Source of the DNA: Colwellia sp. PAMC 20917
Lineage (GTDB): Bacteria; Pseudomonadota; Gammaproteobacteria; Enterobacterales; Alteromonadaceae
Assembly (NCBI RefSeq): GCF_001767295.1
Contig: NZ_CP014944.1
Coordinates: 2,542,001 to 2,606,000, forward strand
Direction: 5' to 3'
Length of the DNA: 64,000 nt
The notes under the pieces are model-generated. The model was not told the origin of the DNA. It saw only the letters and a list, made by a program, of their open reading frames with translations, and ran no database searches. The position numbers and the translations under genes were made by a program. Shown in pieces: positions 28,617 to 38,503 of this stretch (positions within the stretch are counted from its first letter, which is position 1; each line of letters begins with the position of its first letter).

Positions 28617-29273
28617 ATGTTCCAGCCAGAAAAAATAATAGTTGCTGACGATCACCCTTTATTTAGACAAGCGTTATTAGCTGCGCTCGATGTTAAGTTT
28701 AATAAAACTCAGTGGTTAGAAGCACAGACAATCGAGCAACTTGAACAACAACTCGCTAATAATACCGACAGTGATTTAGTTTTGTTAGACTTAAATATTC
28801 CTGGCGCTCATGGTTTTAACACTTTAATTCATGTGCGTAATCATTTTCCGCAAATACCGGTAGTGATGATCTCGGCTCATGAAGATAACGATACTATTCG
28901 TAAAGCGATGGAATATGGCGCAGCGGGTTTTGTACCTAAATCGACGCCCGTTGAAACTATTATTTACGCGATTCAACAAATCTTAGCGGGAGAAGTATGG
29001 GTGCCAGAAAGCTTTGCTCAAGCGAGTAAAGGTGATGGAGAAAGTAATATTGCCGAACGTGTGGCGAGTTTAACTCAGCAGCAATACCGCATTTTAATGA
29101 TGTTTGCCCAAGGCTTATTAAACAAACAAATTGCTTACGACCTTAATGTCTCAGAAGCGACTATTAAGGCGCATGCTACCGCTATCTTTCGTAAACTCAA
29201 TGTTCGTAACAGAACGCAAGCCGTTATTGCTATTGCGCCACTGAATGTTGCTGAGCCAAATATTAATCACTAA
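28617..29273 (+). CDS. LuxR/NarL-type response regulator (CrbR-like)
   Basis: A 218-residue two-component regulator. The receiver domain has acidic pocket ADDHP (10-14) and phosphoacceptor Asp58 in LLDLNIPG; the conserved Ser/Thr and Lys are in MISAHED and VPKST. The C-terminal LuxR helix-turn-helix is LLNKQIAYDLNVSEATIKAHATAIFRKL. It converges with the SSS-type hybrid kinase gene at 29406-32843. In Vibrio, Pseudomonas and Shewanella a CrbS/CrbR pair of this architecture controls acetate use, and an acetate-type symporter module lies about 10 kb away, so CrbR is the likely equivalent. Confidence 0.85.
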   Translation: MFQPEKIIVADDHPLFRQALLAALDVKFNKTQWLEAQTIEQLEQQLANNTDSDLVLLDLNIPGAHGFNTLIHVRNHFPQIPVVMISAHEDNDTIRKAMEYGAAGFVPKSTPVETIIYAIQQILAGEVWVPESFAQASKGDGESNIAERVASLTQQQYRILMMFAQGLLNKQIAYDLNVSEATIKAHATAIFRKLNVRNRTQAVIAIAPLNVAEPNINH

Positions 29274-29379
29274 CCGCAACTATTAACAATTACCAGTAAT
29301 AGCAATGGGCTATTGCTTGCCAATTGCTTGTTAGTGCCCAACCCTCTAATTAATCACTCACAGCGGTTTGTAAAATCAA

Positions 29380-29401
29380 TCATCAACAACCGTTGGTGAT
29401 A
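29380..29401 (-). terminator. weak terminator hairpin after the hybrid kinase gene
   Basis: Read on the minus strand, ATCACCAAC and GTTGATGAT pair at 8 of 9 positions around GGTT, starting 4 bases after the kinase stop. TGATTTTAC follows. It may also stop read-through from the converging response regulator. Confidence 0.45.
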
Positions 29402-29405
29402 ACGA

Positions 29406-32400
29406 TTACTCAGAATAATTATCTTGTAACTTCTTCGCTAGCAGTGCACTCATCATTGCGCGCAGCGCTGCTGGCTTAACCAGTTTTCTCATAAAGCCAA
29501 CATCGGCTTTCTGGGTTTTTTCTTCAATGTCACTATCGGTAGTCGCTGTAATTAATATTGCCGGAATATAATGATTACTGCTTGCACGTAGCGCTTTAAT
29601 AAGGGTTAAGCCGTCTTGATTGTTATTAAGCTGGTAGTCGACTAATAAAATTTCAACTTCATTTTGATGCTGTGCAAATATTGCTATTGCCTGCTCAAAA
29701 GACTCAGCCGATAGCACGTTACACTGCCAAGCACTGAGCAGTTCTGTCATGCCATTAAGTACATCAGGGTCGTTATCAATACACATTACCGTGACGTCTT
29801 TTAGACCTATTTTAGTGACTGGCTGCTCAATTTTAATATTAAATTGTCGATGTGCTTTGGTGATAGCGAGTGAGAACTTACACCCTTGCTGTTCTTTTGA
29901 TGTTAACGACAGCGGGTGTCCTAATAATTGTGCAAAGCTTTGGGTAATATTCAGACCCAATCCTAAACCTCTGCTGGCATGACTTGGATTGTTTTCTAGT
30001 TGAGTAAATTGCTCGAAAACAATCTTTTGTTTTTCAAGCGGAATGCCTGGGCCGTTGTCCAATACTTGTAGAATAACTTGCTGACCAACAGTTCGCGATC
30101 CTAATAAAATTTTCCCCGGACTGGCGTAGCGAAAGGCATTGCCAATTAAGTTCTGTAAAATACGGCGTAATAAATTACGGTCTGAAGTAATCCAAGCTTT
30201 ACAAGAGACCACTTTAAATTCAACTTGATATTCAGCCGCCGCCGCAGAGAATTCTTGCGCCAAATCTTTAAATAAATCATTCACTGAAAATGTGGTGAGG
30301 TGGGTGGTGATATTGCCGCTTTCAATACGTGCTATTTCAGCTAAGTCGGCCAGTAAGTCGTTAGCAACCTTTAAAGAATGATCGATGTTTTTGACTTGTC
30401 TTAATTGGCTTTCGCTTAAACTGCCTTGGCTACTCAAGGCTGAGGTAAATAACCTTGCAGCTTCCAATGGCTGCATTAAATCATGGCTGCAGGCTTTCAG
30501 ATAGAGGCTTTTTTTAATATGTGCTTGTTCAGCCTTTTCACGAGCAGCATCTAAATCTTCATTGGTTTTTTCTAATTTTTTAGTGCGTTCGGTAATAATG
30601 GTTTCTAAATCAATATTGGTATCTTTTAAGACTCTTTCAGCATTTTTATAGGCGGTAACGTCAGAAAACAACATGACAAAGCCACCACCGGGTAAAGGGT
30701 TACCTTGAATTCTGACCACTTGGCCGTCAGGGTGTTCACGTTCAGAGCTGTGAGGACTTCCGTTTCGTAAATACTCTAAACGTTTTTCAACTTGTCGACT
30801 AATTTCACCTTCGCCGCAAAGACCCCGCGAGGCGTTGTAACGAATAAGGTGTTTTATCGGACAACCTTTGTAAATTAACTCTTTAGGGTAAGAGAATAGA
30901 TCAATATATTTATTGTTCCAAGCGACTAATTTTAGCTCATTATCGACAATTGAAATACCATCACTGGCGTTTTCTATAGCGCTTTGTAATAAATTTTGAC
31001 TGAATTTACGCTGCTGGCTCGAAGCATCTTCAACTAATACCGCAATTTCGTCGAGGGCAATATCGCGTCCATCTAAAGCAGAAGATAAGACTAAACGTGC
31101 TGAAGATGCCCCCATAACACTTGCCAGCGTATTTTCAGTATGCAGTAATAATTGTTGATTATAGTCTTGATGAGTAACCTCTTTTTTCACGACACCTTGC
31201 TTAAAGTGTTTAAAACTAATTTTTGCTTTTCCCTCGCCAACAAAACGCGAGACAAGCACTTCTAAATCACGTTCATCAATATGACGTTTTTTCTGTGAAT
31301 TGAGTAGTTTAGGTGCTTGCCACTCTAAAAATAGCGATGCCTGTACCCGCTCTTGCACACTTTGGCGACTGACTTGTGATAATGCCCACATTACAAACAT
31401 ATTAACCGTTAAGCTAAGTAGGCTAACGGTGGTATTAGCCGATAATAAGCCGCCGGTAAAAGGCTGCTCGTATAAGCCAAATTGTGGAATGAAATTAAGT
31501 AATAACCACATTGAAAAACCAATTAAAATACCCGCATATACTCCAGTTAAGCTTGCTCTTCGCCAGTAAAATGCCGCAACAAGTGCTGGGGTCAATTGCG
31601 CAAAAGCTCCAAAAGCAATTTCACCTAACGAGCTTAGCGTATCGGGTGAAGTCATCAAAAATACTCCGTAGCCCAGCAAAATAACTAGAAAAACGAGTGC
31701 TTTACGAATGTTAAGCAAGCGAATTCTAAATTCATCAAAATCGGTGTTTTTAGCTTTGCTAGCACGAAAAATATAAGGGAAAACTATTTCATTACTCAGC
31801 ATCGTACTCAGTGCAATCGAAGAAATAATCACCATAGAGCTGGCAGCAGAAATAGCACCTAGAAAAGCAAACAGTGTTAACCAGGTTTGTTGTTGATGCC
31901 AAGGTAAAAATAAAACATAAGCATCTGAAGGGACACTATCACCCAAGAGCATTTGGCCCGCGATACCCAGTGGCGCAGCGAAAACCGCAAAAACTAATAA
32001 ATAAAGCGGAAATATTTTTCGACTGAGTTTAGTGTCTTTTGGGTCTTTAAGTTCAACGACCATGACTTGAAATTGTCGAGGTAACGATAAAAATGCCGCC
32101 ATAACAATAACTAACATCGCTAACATCGACATCATATTAGGAAAGTTAAGTTGCTGCTCTAGCTGTAAACTTGCTCCTGACTTGTACCAAATGTCCATGG
32201 GCGAGTCGAAGACAAAAAAAGTCACAAAAATACCGACAGCAAGAAAGGCAAAAAGTTTGACTAACGATTCAAAAGCAATGGCAAGCATTACACCTGGGTG
32301 GCGCTCGGTAACATCGATGTGACGAATACCAAATATTACGGTGAAGCCAGCAAGTACTACGCTTGAAATAAGTCCAAAGCGCCAAGTCACTAACGTTTGT

Positions 32401-32843
32401 TCAGCTTGAAGTTGTTGAAAAGAATAAACAATAGCTTTTAATTGTAGAGCGATATAGGGCATGGTGCCGATTAAAGCGACGATGGTCACCATAATCGCTA
32501 GCTTGTGTGACTTGCCATAACGTGAGGCGAGTAAATCAGCGAGAGAAGTTAAGTTTAACTTTAAGCTAACACGCACAATACGTTGGATAAAAGGCCAAGC
32601 AAAAACAAATAATAAAATGGGTCCTAAATAGATAGGGATATGAGAAAGAAAGTTCGTTGAGGCCTGGCCTGTAGTGCCTAAAAAGCTCCACGACGTACAG
32701 TAAACCCCTAGTGTTAGCGCATAAATAATACCCTGACTTTTACGAACAATTTTATGGCGGTATTTGTTTCCTAAATAGGCAATAAGAAAAAGCAGGCCAA
32801 TATAACCAATACTCAATACCGACAATTGCCAATTAGGAAACAT
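29406..32843 (-). CDS. sodium:solute symporter-type hybrid sensor histidine kinase (CrbS-like)
   Basis: A 1145-residue inner-membrane sensor. The first ~490 residues form a 12-13 helix SSS transporter-like domain (for example YALTLGVYCTSWSFLGT), probably sensing a transported carboxylate. A linker region (STAC-like, about 510-620), a PAS domain (SAIENASDGISIVDNELKLVAWN) and coiled coil follow. The HisKA box is SHDLMQPLEAARLF; the ATPase has NLIGNAFRYAS, DNGPGIP and GLGLGLNI. A C-terminal receiver has LLVDYQLN. ATG 32843 is preferred to an in-frame TTG four codons earlier. Architecture and length match CrbS of the acetate switch; the converging response regulator gene is the probable partner. 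Confidence 0.9.
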   Translation of the reverse strand: MFPNWQLSVLSIGYIGLLFLIAYLGNKYRHKIVRKSQGIIYALTLGVYCTSWSFLGTTGQASTNFLSHIPIYLGPILLFVFAWPFIQRIVRVSLKLNLTSLADLLASRYGKSHKLAIMVTIVALIGTMPYIALQLKAIVYSFQQLQAEQTLVTWRFGLISSVVLAGFTVIFGIRHIDVTERHPGVMLAIAFESLVKLFAFLAVGIFVTFFVFDSPMDIWYKSGASLQLEQQLNFPNMMSMLAMLVIVMAAFLSLPRQFQVMVVELKDPKDTKLSRKIFPLYLLVFAVFAAPLGIAGQMLLGDSVPSDAYVLFLPWHQQQTWLTLFAFLGAISAASSMVIISSIALSTMLSNEIVFPYIFRASKAKNTDFDEFRIRLLNIRKALVFLVILLGYGVFLMTSPDTLSSLGEIAFGAFAQLTPALVAAFYWRRASLTGVYAGILIGFSMWLLLNFIPQFGLYEQPFTGGLLSANTTVSLLSLTVNMFVMWALSQVSRQSVQERVQASLFLEWQAPKLLNSQKKRHIDERDLEVLVSRFVGEGKAKISFKHFKQGVVKKEVTHQDYNQQLLLHTENTLASVMGASSARLVLSSALDGRDIALDEIAVLVEDASSQQRKFSQNLLQSAIENASDGISIVDNELKLVAWNNKYIDLFSYPKELIYKGCPIKHLIRYNASRGLCGEGEISRQVEKRLEYLRNGSPHSSEREHPDGQVVRIQGNPLPGGGFVMLFSDVTAYKNAERVLKDTNIDLETIITERTKKLEKTNEDLDAAREKAEQAHIKKSLYLKACSHDLMQPLEAARLFTSALSSQGSLSESQLRQVKNIDHSLKVANDLLADLAEIARIESGNITTHLTTFSVNDLFKDLAQEFSAAAAEYQVEFKVVSCKAWITSDRNLLRRILQNLIGNAFRYASPGKILLGSRTVGQQVILQVLDNGPGIPLEKQKIVFEQFTQLENNPSHASRGLGLGLNITQSFAQLLGHPLSLTSKEQQGCKFSLAITKAHRQFNIKIEQPVTKIGLKDVTVMCIDNDPDVLNGMTELLSAWQCNVLSAESFEQAIAIFAQHQNEVEILLVDYQLNNNQDGLTLIKALRASSNHYIPAILITATTDSDIEEKTQKADVGFMRKLVKPAALRAMMSALLAKKLQDNYSE

Positions 32844-32956
32844 AATAAATCTCAATTTTTATTTTTATACTTCTACAATACCAAGCCTTTAAGTTAATTT
32901 ATACAAAACTTGGTGGGTAATTAAGCGAAGTTTGTTAAGCCATTAACTTCAGGACA

Positions 32957-33007
32957 TTGCATTTCAACAACATTGCTATATAATCGCGTTCGAATATCAT
33001 TCGAACG
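32957..33007 (+). promoter_or_regulatory. TetR-family promoter with palindromic operator
   Basis: TTGCAT (32957-32962) and TATAAT (32979-32984) are spaced 16 bp and form a good sigma-70 promoter. Immediately after, CGTTCGAA and TTCGAACG form an exact 8-bp inverted repeat with a 5-base spacer (32987-33007), covering the likely transcription start. This is the expected place for repression by the TetR regulator whose gene starts at 33028. Confidence 0.75.
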
Positions 33008-33027
33008 AATAAGTTAAAGAGGTTGCT

Positions 33028-33750
33028 ATGGCACCCGCACCAAAATTTAGCCTTGAAGAACAAGAGAAGTTAATTCTGTTTGCCGCGGTTACCGCAATAG
33101 AAAAAAGTAACTTATTAGATTTTTCAATGTCATCAATCGCCAAGTCTGCTGGCCTATCTATGGGGTCGGTCTATAAATTTGTGCAATGTAAAGAAGACTT
33201 GCTGATTGTCTTAGCAACAAAAATGTATCAAGAAAAATATCGGGTTGTAAGTCAAGTGCTTGCATTGCCACTAACTACGCCAGAACGAATTATTGCTTTG
33301 AGCTTACTCGATTTTTCTAAAGTACAAATGTTTAGTTTTGATGATCAACTAGAAAGTATTGTTAATACGCGCTCTATTATAAAGCGATGCTCGCAACGCT
33401 GGCTTGATTATATGATTAATTGTAGTCGTGTTTGCGAGGATTCATTTAAAGCATTGTTGCAAACGGCAGTCGATACTAATGAACTACAGTCGGGCGTTAA
33501 TGACATGGAGCAGATAAGTATTGGTGCATGGTCTTTAAATGTTGGTTATTTTCAAACGGTAAGATTACATCACAATAGAAACAGTAAACAAGATAGTGAA
33601 GCTCAAGAGGGTATCACTTCTTTATCAACAGACAATGTGCACATTCTTAATTTACAACGCTTTATCAACACCTTTGATTGGCGACAAAAAGTCAGTAAAG
33701 ACGATATTGAAAAAGTAGCTATACAGCTAACTACGTCAGAGCTTAGATAA
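33028..33750 (+). CDS. TetR family regulator of the RND efflux operon
   Basis: A 240-residue TetR-type repressor. The DNA-binding region is at about 30-60, SMSSIAKSAGLSMGSVYKFVQCKEDLL. The rest is a helical ligand domain with four Cys/Trp-rich stretches. The RND adaptor gene starts 28 bases after its stop on the same strand. The palindrome at 32987-33007 in its own promoter suggests autorepression and joint control of the pump. AAAGAGG precedes ATG 33028. Confidence 0.88.
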   Translation: MAPAPKFSLEEQEKLILFAAVTAIEKSNLLDFSMSSIAKSAGLSMGSVYKFVQCKEDLLIVLATKMYQEKYRVVSQVLALPLTTPERIIALSLLDFSKVQMFSFDDQLESIVNTRSIIKRCSQRWLDYMINCSRVCEDSFKALLQTAVDTNELQSGVNDMEQISIGAWSLNVGYFQTVRLHHNRNSKQDSEAQEGITSLSTDNVHILNLQRFINTFDWRQKVSKDDIEKVAIQLTTSELR

Positions 33751-33778
33751 CAACATGAGAAATAATAAAGGAAATACT

Positions 33779-34876
33779 ATGAAAATCCGTCAATGGATTC
33801 TGATTATTCTAATTTTAGTTGCAGTGGTCAGTAGCTTGTATTTTTATAAGTCATCATTACAAGCCCAAGCATCGCAGGGAGTCAATATGCCTGAGCCTTC
33901 AGCAACGGTTAATGCGACTAAAGCGGTTCGTGTCGATTATCAAGAAATGCTGAAAGTCAGTGGTGAAGTACAAGCCTTTAAATCATTATCATTAAATAAT
34001 GAATTCGCTGGGCAAATTACCCTGTTAAATGCACAGTCAGGACGCCTGGTGAAAAAAGATCAGGTACTTATTGAAATTGACCATCGAGATGAAGACTCGA
34101 AGTTAATTGCCGCTCAAGCACAGCTTACCTTAGCGAAAAAGACCTATAGTCGCTATCTTGTCTTAAAGAAAAACAATGAAATTAGTGCTGAACTTGTTGA
34201 TCAAGCTGAAGCTGAAGTTGCATTGGCTAAGTCTGATGTTGCCTTATTAGAAACGATGATCGCCAAGAAAAAACTGACCGCGCCTTTTGATGCAAAAGTG
34301 GCCATTCACAATCTTGAAATAGGACAATATTTAGATAAAAACAGTCAAGTATTGACCTTGATTGGTATTAACGAATTTACCTGGATTGATTTTTACTTAC
34401 CACAAGTTTATCAAGAACTCGTGGTGGGATCTGTTGTTAACGTTCAACCGATGAATCAGCTTAAGTCATATCAAGCGATGATCATTGCCATTGATCCACA
34501 ATTAAAACGGACTTCACGTAGCTTGAAGTATCGCGCACAAATAAAATCTTCATTATTAGCATTGAAGCCTAATACCTTAGTCAGTGTTTATTCACCCATT
34601 GCCGCCGAGGCTTCGCTAATATCAGTACCTGATATCGCCATAACACGAGATCCACTAGGAAGTTATGTTTTTATACTTGAAGCAGAGGGTGAAGGTGCTT
34701 ATCGGGCTAAAAAAGTTAAAGTGACTTTGGGTGATCGCAATGATGACCGGGTAATGGTGTTGTCAGGCCTCAATGAAGGACAATTAATTGCTACAAAAGG
34801 TGCATTTAAATTGTTCCCACAAATGAAAGTTTACCTCGCTGAGTCTTTGTCAGCGAGCACTGCTGATAAGAAATAG
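33779..34876 (+). CDS. RND efflux periplasmic adaptor (membrane fusion protein)
   Basis: A 365-residue adaptor from ATG 33779, with AAAGGAAAT 4 bases upstream; an in-frame ATG eight codons earlier is less likely. The N-terminal membrane anchor (about 5-22) leaves the body in the periplasm. Lipoyl/barrel-sandwich motifs flank a helical hairpin of about 60 residues (AQAQLTLAKKTYSRYL ... QAEAEVALAKSDVALLE), then beta-barrel and membrane-proximal domains. It bridges the inner-membrane pump to an outer-membrane channel. The pump gene follows after 6 bases; no TolC-type gene is in the window, so a shared channel is likely. Confidence 0.9.
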   Translation: MKIRQWILIILILVAVVSSLYFYKSSLQAQASQGVNMPEPSATVNATKAVRVDYQEMLKVSGEVQAFKSLSLNNEFAGQITLLNAQSGRLVKKDQVLIEIDHRDEDSKLIAAQAQLTLAKKTYSRYLVLKKNNEISAELVDQAEAEVALAKSDVALLETMIAKKKLTAPFDAKVAIHNLEIGQYLDKNSQVLTLIGINEFTWIDFYLPQVYQELVVGSVVNVQPMNQLKSYQAMIIAIDPQLKRTSRSLKYRAQIKSSLLALKPNTLVSVYSPIAAEASLISVPDIAITRDPLGSYVFILEAEGEGAYRAKKVKVTLGDRNDDRVMVLSGLNEGQLIATKGAFKLFPQMKVYLAESLSASTADKK

Positions 34877-34882
34877 CGAGTT

Positions 34883-37800
34883 ATGATGAAAAAAACTTCA
34901 AATCCAATTTCACACAGTAAAGCATCGGTAATGGATATTTTTGTTCGCCGTCCTGTTGTCGCGTTAGTTTTGTCTATTATTATTTGTTTAGCGGGACTTT
35001 GGTCAATCAGTAAGATATCTATCTTGCAGTTTCCAAAGATAGAGAGTGCTTCGTTAGTTATTGATACCTATTACATTGGCGCTTCAGCTGAAGTGGTGCA
35101 AGGTTTTGTTACTGAACCGATAGAGCGAGCTGCCGCAACGGTCCCTGGTGTTGAGTATGTTGAGTCTAAAACGACTTCAGGCAGCAGTAAAGTTACCGCG
35201 TGGCTCAACTTAAATGAAAATAGTACCTTAGCATTAGCAGAGTTAACCGCACGTTTAAGCCAAATTCGCTATGAATTACCCACAGGTGCGCAAGACCCCA
35301 TAGTCTCGGTGAGTCGTGCAGACCGTCCTTTTGCTGTCTTCTATCTGAATGTTAATGCTAATGGTAATGACTTATCAAAAGTCACTGATTACTTAACCCG
35401 ACAAGTTAATCCGGTTTTAAACGCCATAGAAGGTGTGCAACGTGTTGGTATTGAAGGGGCAAGAACGCCAGCAATGCGCATCTGGTTGAATACCCAAGCG
35501 CTTGCAGTGTTTAACTTAAGTTCGACAGAGGTTTACCAAGCATTAGCAACCAATAACAGTATTGCAACTATGGGCTATGCTGAAAATAGCCGACAGCGCA
35601 TTGATATTGTTGCTAACAGTCAATTAACGTCAGTGACTGAGTTTGAGCAATTAGTGGTGGCAAATATCGACGGTGCTACCATTCATTTAATTGATATTGC
35701 TCGTGTTGAAATAGCGGCAGAAGATGCTAGCGTTACGGCAAGGCTAAATGATAGTGACACGGTTTATATCTCAATTTGGCCCTTACCTGGCGCTAATGAA
35801 ATTGATATTGGCGATAGTCTTTATAGTAAAATTGCCGAATTAAATAAAACATTACCTTTAGGTATATCGATAGATTTTGCCTTCGACGGTACACTTTATA
35901 TGCGTGATGCGTTAAGTGAAATTTTCATTACTTTAATGGAGACTGTTATTTTAGTCGGCTTGGTCGTTGTCTTATTAATGGGGTCATTTAGAAGTGCGAT
36001 GGTACCACTTATTACTATACCTATATCTATACTTGGCGCGGTAGCAGCGATGTCATTTATGGGTTTCTCGCTTAACTTATTAACCGTGTTAGCGATTGTA
36101 TTATCGGTAGGTTTGGTGGTTGATGATGCGATTGTGGTGGTGGAAAACGTTGCCCGTTTAATGCGTAAAGGTTATTCAAAATTTGACGCTGCTTTAGAAA
36201 GTTCACGTCAACTACTTGTTCCCATTATTTCGATGACCTTAACGTTAGCTGCGGTCTATGCTCCTATTGGATTTTTATCAGGGTTAACCGGGGTTTTATT
36301 TAAAGAATTTGCTTTTACCTTGGCTATTGCGGTCATTATTTCAGGGATTGTCGCGATTACTTTATCATCGGTGATGAGCGCACATATCTTGCCTAAAGGG
36401 GGTGAAGAGGGGTGGTTAACACGAAAGGTGAATAAACTCTTTGATAATATTCAACAGGCTTATGGCAAATTACTGCAACGTATTTTTAAGTGGCAAGGGC
36501 AGGTTTTTTTAATTGCGGCTGTGGTTTCTTTGCTTTCAGTGCCTTTTTATTTGCAATCAAAGAAAGAGCTAGCGCCTGTTGAAGATCAAGCGAGTGTTAT
36601 GTTTGTCGTTATGTCACCACCTGACTCTTCATTAGCGTACAACGTTGCTCAAATGGGACCTGTGGTGGAGACCTTACAAGAGATTGAAGGTGGTTTGAAA
36701 GTTTGGCAATTACTCTTCACTTCTGGTGGCTTTGGCGGCTTAGAGTTGGTTGGTGCTGACGATCGTAATTACTCTACACAAGAACTTATTCCAGAAATGT
36801 ATGGCAAATTGGCACAAATACCCGGTTTGAATATGTTACCTATATTACCCGGTTCATTACCAACCGCGGGACAATTTGAAATTGAAATGGTAGTTAAATC
36901 TTCGGCATCCTACGCGGAAATGAAAAACTATGCTGATCAATTGGTGGGAGCAGCATTTGCCAGCGGTGATTTTCTTTTTGCAGACAGTGATTTAAAAATA
37001 GATTTACCCCAAGTTGAGTTACAACTAGATCGCGAAAAAATTGCTGATTTGGGGCTTAATGTTGCTGATATTAGTCAACAAATGGGCATTCTATTGTCGA
37101 GTAACTTCGTTAACCGTTTCGATGCTAACGGTAAGGCATATCGTGTTATTCCAATGGTTGATAATAATATTCGGGGTAAAACTGAAGAGATCTTAGCGTT
37201 AAATATTAAGATACCTTCGGGAGAATTAATCCCCGTTTCGGCTGTTGCTGATTTAACATGGAAAACCGTACCGCGTGAATTATCAACTTTTGCTCAGCAG
37301 GCTTCATTTAAAGTTTATGGTGGCGTTGCGCCAGGCGTTAATAAAGAACAAGCGCTGTCAACACTAGAAAATGCGGCGAGAAATATGCTACCTACAGGTT
37401 ACAGTATTGACTATGCCGGAGAATCACGTCAGCTTCGCAAAGAAGGCAGTACCCTAGTGATGGTATTAGGTGTTTCATTATTGATTGTATTTTTAGTTTT
37501 AGCGGTACAATTTAATAGCTTTAGAGACCCGCTTGTGGTGCTTTTAGGTTGTGTACCCTTAGCGTTGTCGGGAGCATTACTTTTACCTTATATTGAGTTA
37601 ACCACCATTAATATTTATTCACAAATTGGTTTGATCACCTTAATTGGTTTAATCGCTAAAAATGGTATTCTTATTGTCGAATTTGCGAATCATGCTCAAA
37701 TAGCTGGCGCCGATAAATTAGCGGCGGTTACAGAGGCGGCAACGACACGTTTGCGACCAATATTAATGACGACCGCGGCAACTATTTTAGGACATTTTCC

Positions 37801-37990
37801 TTTAGTATTGGTGACGGGAGCTGGAGCAGAAGCGCGAAACAGTATAGGTATTATTTTAGTAGCGGGTATGTTTATTGGTACACTATTCACGCTGTTTGTT
37901 TTACCGAGTTTCTATTTGTTATTCGCCGAGCGTAGACAAGCTTCAGTCGAAAATAGACCCGAGATGGCTATCGCTAAAAGCGAAGCTTAG
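34883..37990 (+). CDS. RND efflux pump inner-membrane transporter (AcrB/MdtBC type)
   Basis: A 1035-residue proton-driven RND transporter. It has FVRRPVVALVLSIIICLAGL as the first helix, a large periplasmic loop, the proton-relay Asp pair in VGLVVDDAIVVVENV, and the second-half copy with helices near VFLVLAVQFNSFRDPLVV and the IGLIAKNGILIVEFANH motif with its conserved Lys. The periplasmic binding loops are divergent, so the substrate cannot be told. It is last of tetR-adaptor-pump; a terminator follows at 38018. Confidence 0.93.
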   Translation: MMKKTSNPISHSKASVMDIFVRRPVVALVLSIIICLAGLWSISKISILQFPKIESASLVIDTYYIGASAEVVQGFVTEPIERAAATVPGVEYVESKTTSGSSKVTAWLNLNENSTLALAELTARLSQIRYELPTGAQDPIVSVSRADRPFAVFYLNVNANGNDLSKVTDYLTRQVNPVLNAIEGVQRVGIEGARTPAMRIWLNTQALAVFNLSSTEVYQALATNNSIATMGYAENSRQRIDIVANSQLTSVTEFEQLVVANIDGATIHLIDIARVEIAAEDASVTARLNDSDTVYISIWPLPGANEIDIGDSLYSKIAELNKTLPLGISIDFAFDGTLYMRDALSEIFITLMETVILVGLVVVLLMGSFRSAMVPLITIPISILGAVAAMSFMGFSLNLLTVLAIVLSVGLVVDDAIVVVENVARLMRKGYSKFDAALESSRQLLVPIISMTLTLAAVYAPIGFLSGLTGVLFKEFAFTLAIAVIISGIVAITLSSVMSAHILPKGGEEGWLTRKVNKLFDNIQQAYGKLLQRIFKWQGQVFLIAAVVSLLSVPFYLQSKKELAPVEDQASVMFVVMSPPDSSLAYNVAQMGPVVETLQEIEGGLKVWQLLFTSGGFGGLELVGADDRNYSTQELIPEMYGKLAQIPGLNMLPILPGSLPTAGQFEIEMVVKSSASYAEMKNYADQLVGAAFASGDFLFADSDLKIDLPQVELQLDREKIADLGLNVADISQQMGILLSSNFVNRFDANGKAYRVIPMVDNNIRGKTEEILALNIKIPSGELIPVSAVADLTWKTVPRELSTFAQQASFKVYGGVAPGVNKEQALSTLENAARNMLPTGYSIDYAGESRQLRKEGSTLVMVLGVSLLIVFLVLAVQFNSFRDPLVVLLGCVPLALSGALLLPYIELTTINIYSQIGLITLIGLIAKNGILIVEFANHAQIAGADKLAAVTEAATTRLRPILMTTAATILGHFPLVLVTGAGAEARNSIGIILVAGMFIGTLFTLFVLPSFYLLFAERRQASVENRPEMAIAKSEA

Positions 37991-38017
37991 TCAGGGCTGT
38001 TGTTGCTAGGTAAAAAG

Positions 38018-38048
38018 GGCGTTACTTTAACAAGTAGCGCCATTTTTT
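38018..38048 (+). terminator. intrinsic terminator of the RND operon
   Basis: GGCGTTACT and AGTAGCGCC pair (one G-T wobble) around a 6-base loop, followed by a run of six T at 38043-38048. It lies 28 bases after the pump stop, and 33 bases before the end of the converging VOC gene. Confidence 0.8.
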
Positions 38049-38080
38049 ACGCAACAAACACAGTTAATACTTTAAGGGGA

Positions 38081-38503
38081 TCACTCGTCGCCACTGTTTC
38101 GTTGTTGAGGAATATCACTAAAGTACTGGACAAACTCTACTTCAAAGCCATTGGGGTCAAGAAAATATAAATTAGCTCGGTGTGTATGCTCAACGCCTTC
38201 TTTATGCACGCCAAAGCCTGCCTTTACTAGTCTATTTTTTATTGCTGTTAAATTATCAGTCACAAAAGCAAAATGGGCTAACCCTACTTGATGTCCCAAT
38301 AAATCTCGATTTTCTCCAATACCGTTATCGTTGAAAGTAAGGTATTGATAGTCGTCACCAAAGTGTACCCAATTGCGATCTACGCCAGACCATTGTGAAA
38401 TGCCCTCAGCTCTTATTTTCCAATGAGGAAAGGCTGCTTGGTAAAATGTCAGTGTTTGTGGAATGTCGTTAACGACTAAATTTAAGTGTTCAATGTGCAG
38501 CAT
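38081..38503 (-). CDS. VOC (glyoxalase/dioxygenase-fold) family protein
   Basis: A 140-residue vicinal-oxygen-chelate protein with two beta-alpha-beta-beta-beta units: IEHLNLVVNDI (metal His6 region) and LAHFAFVTDN (second His), ending in NGFEVEFVQY with the metal Glu. All three expected metal ligands are present. The family covers lyases, isomerases and antibiotic-resistance enzymes, so the reaction is open. It is isolated on the minus strand between the RND operon and a hypothetical gene. Confidence 0.85.
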   Translation of the reverse strand: MLHIEHLNLVVNDIPQTLTFYQAAFPHWKIRAEGISQWSGVDRNWVHFGDDYQYLTFNDNGIGENRDLLGHQVGLAHFAFVTDNLTAIKNRLVKAGFGVHKEGVEHTHRANLYFLDPNGFEVEFVQYFSDIPQQRNSGDE

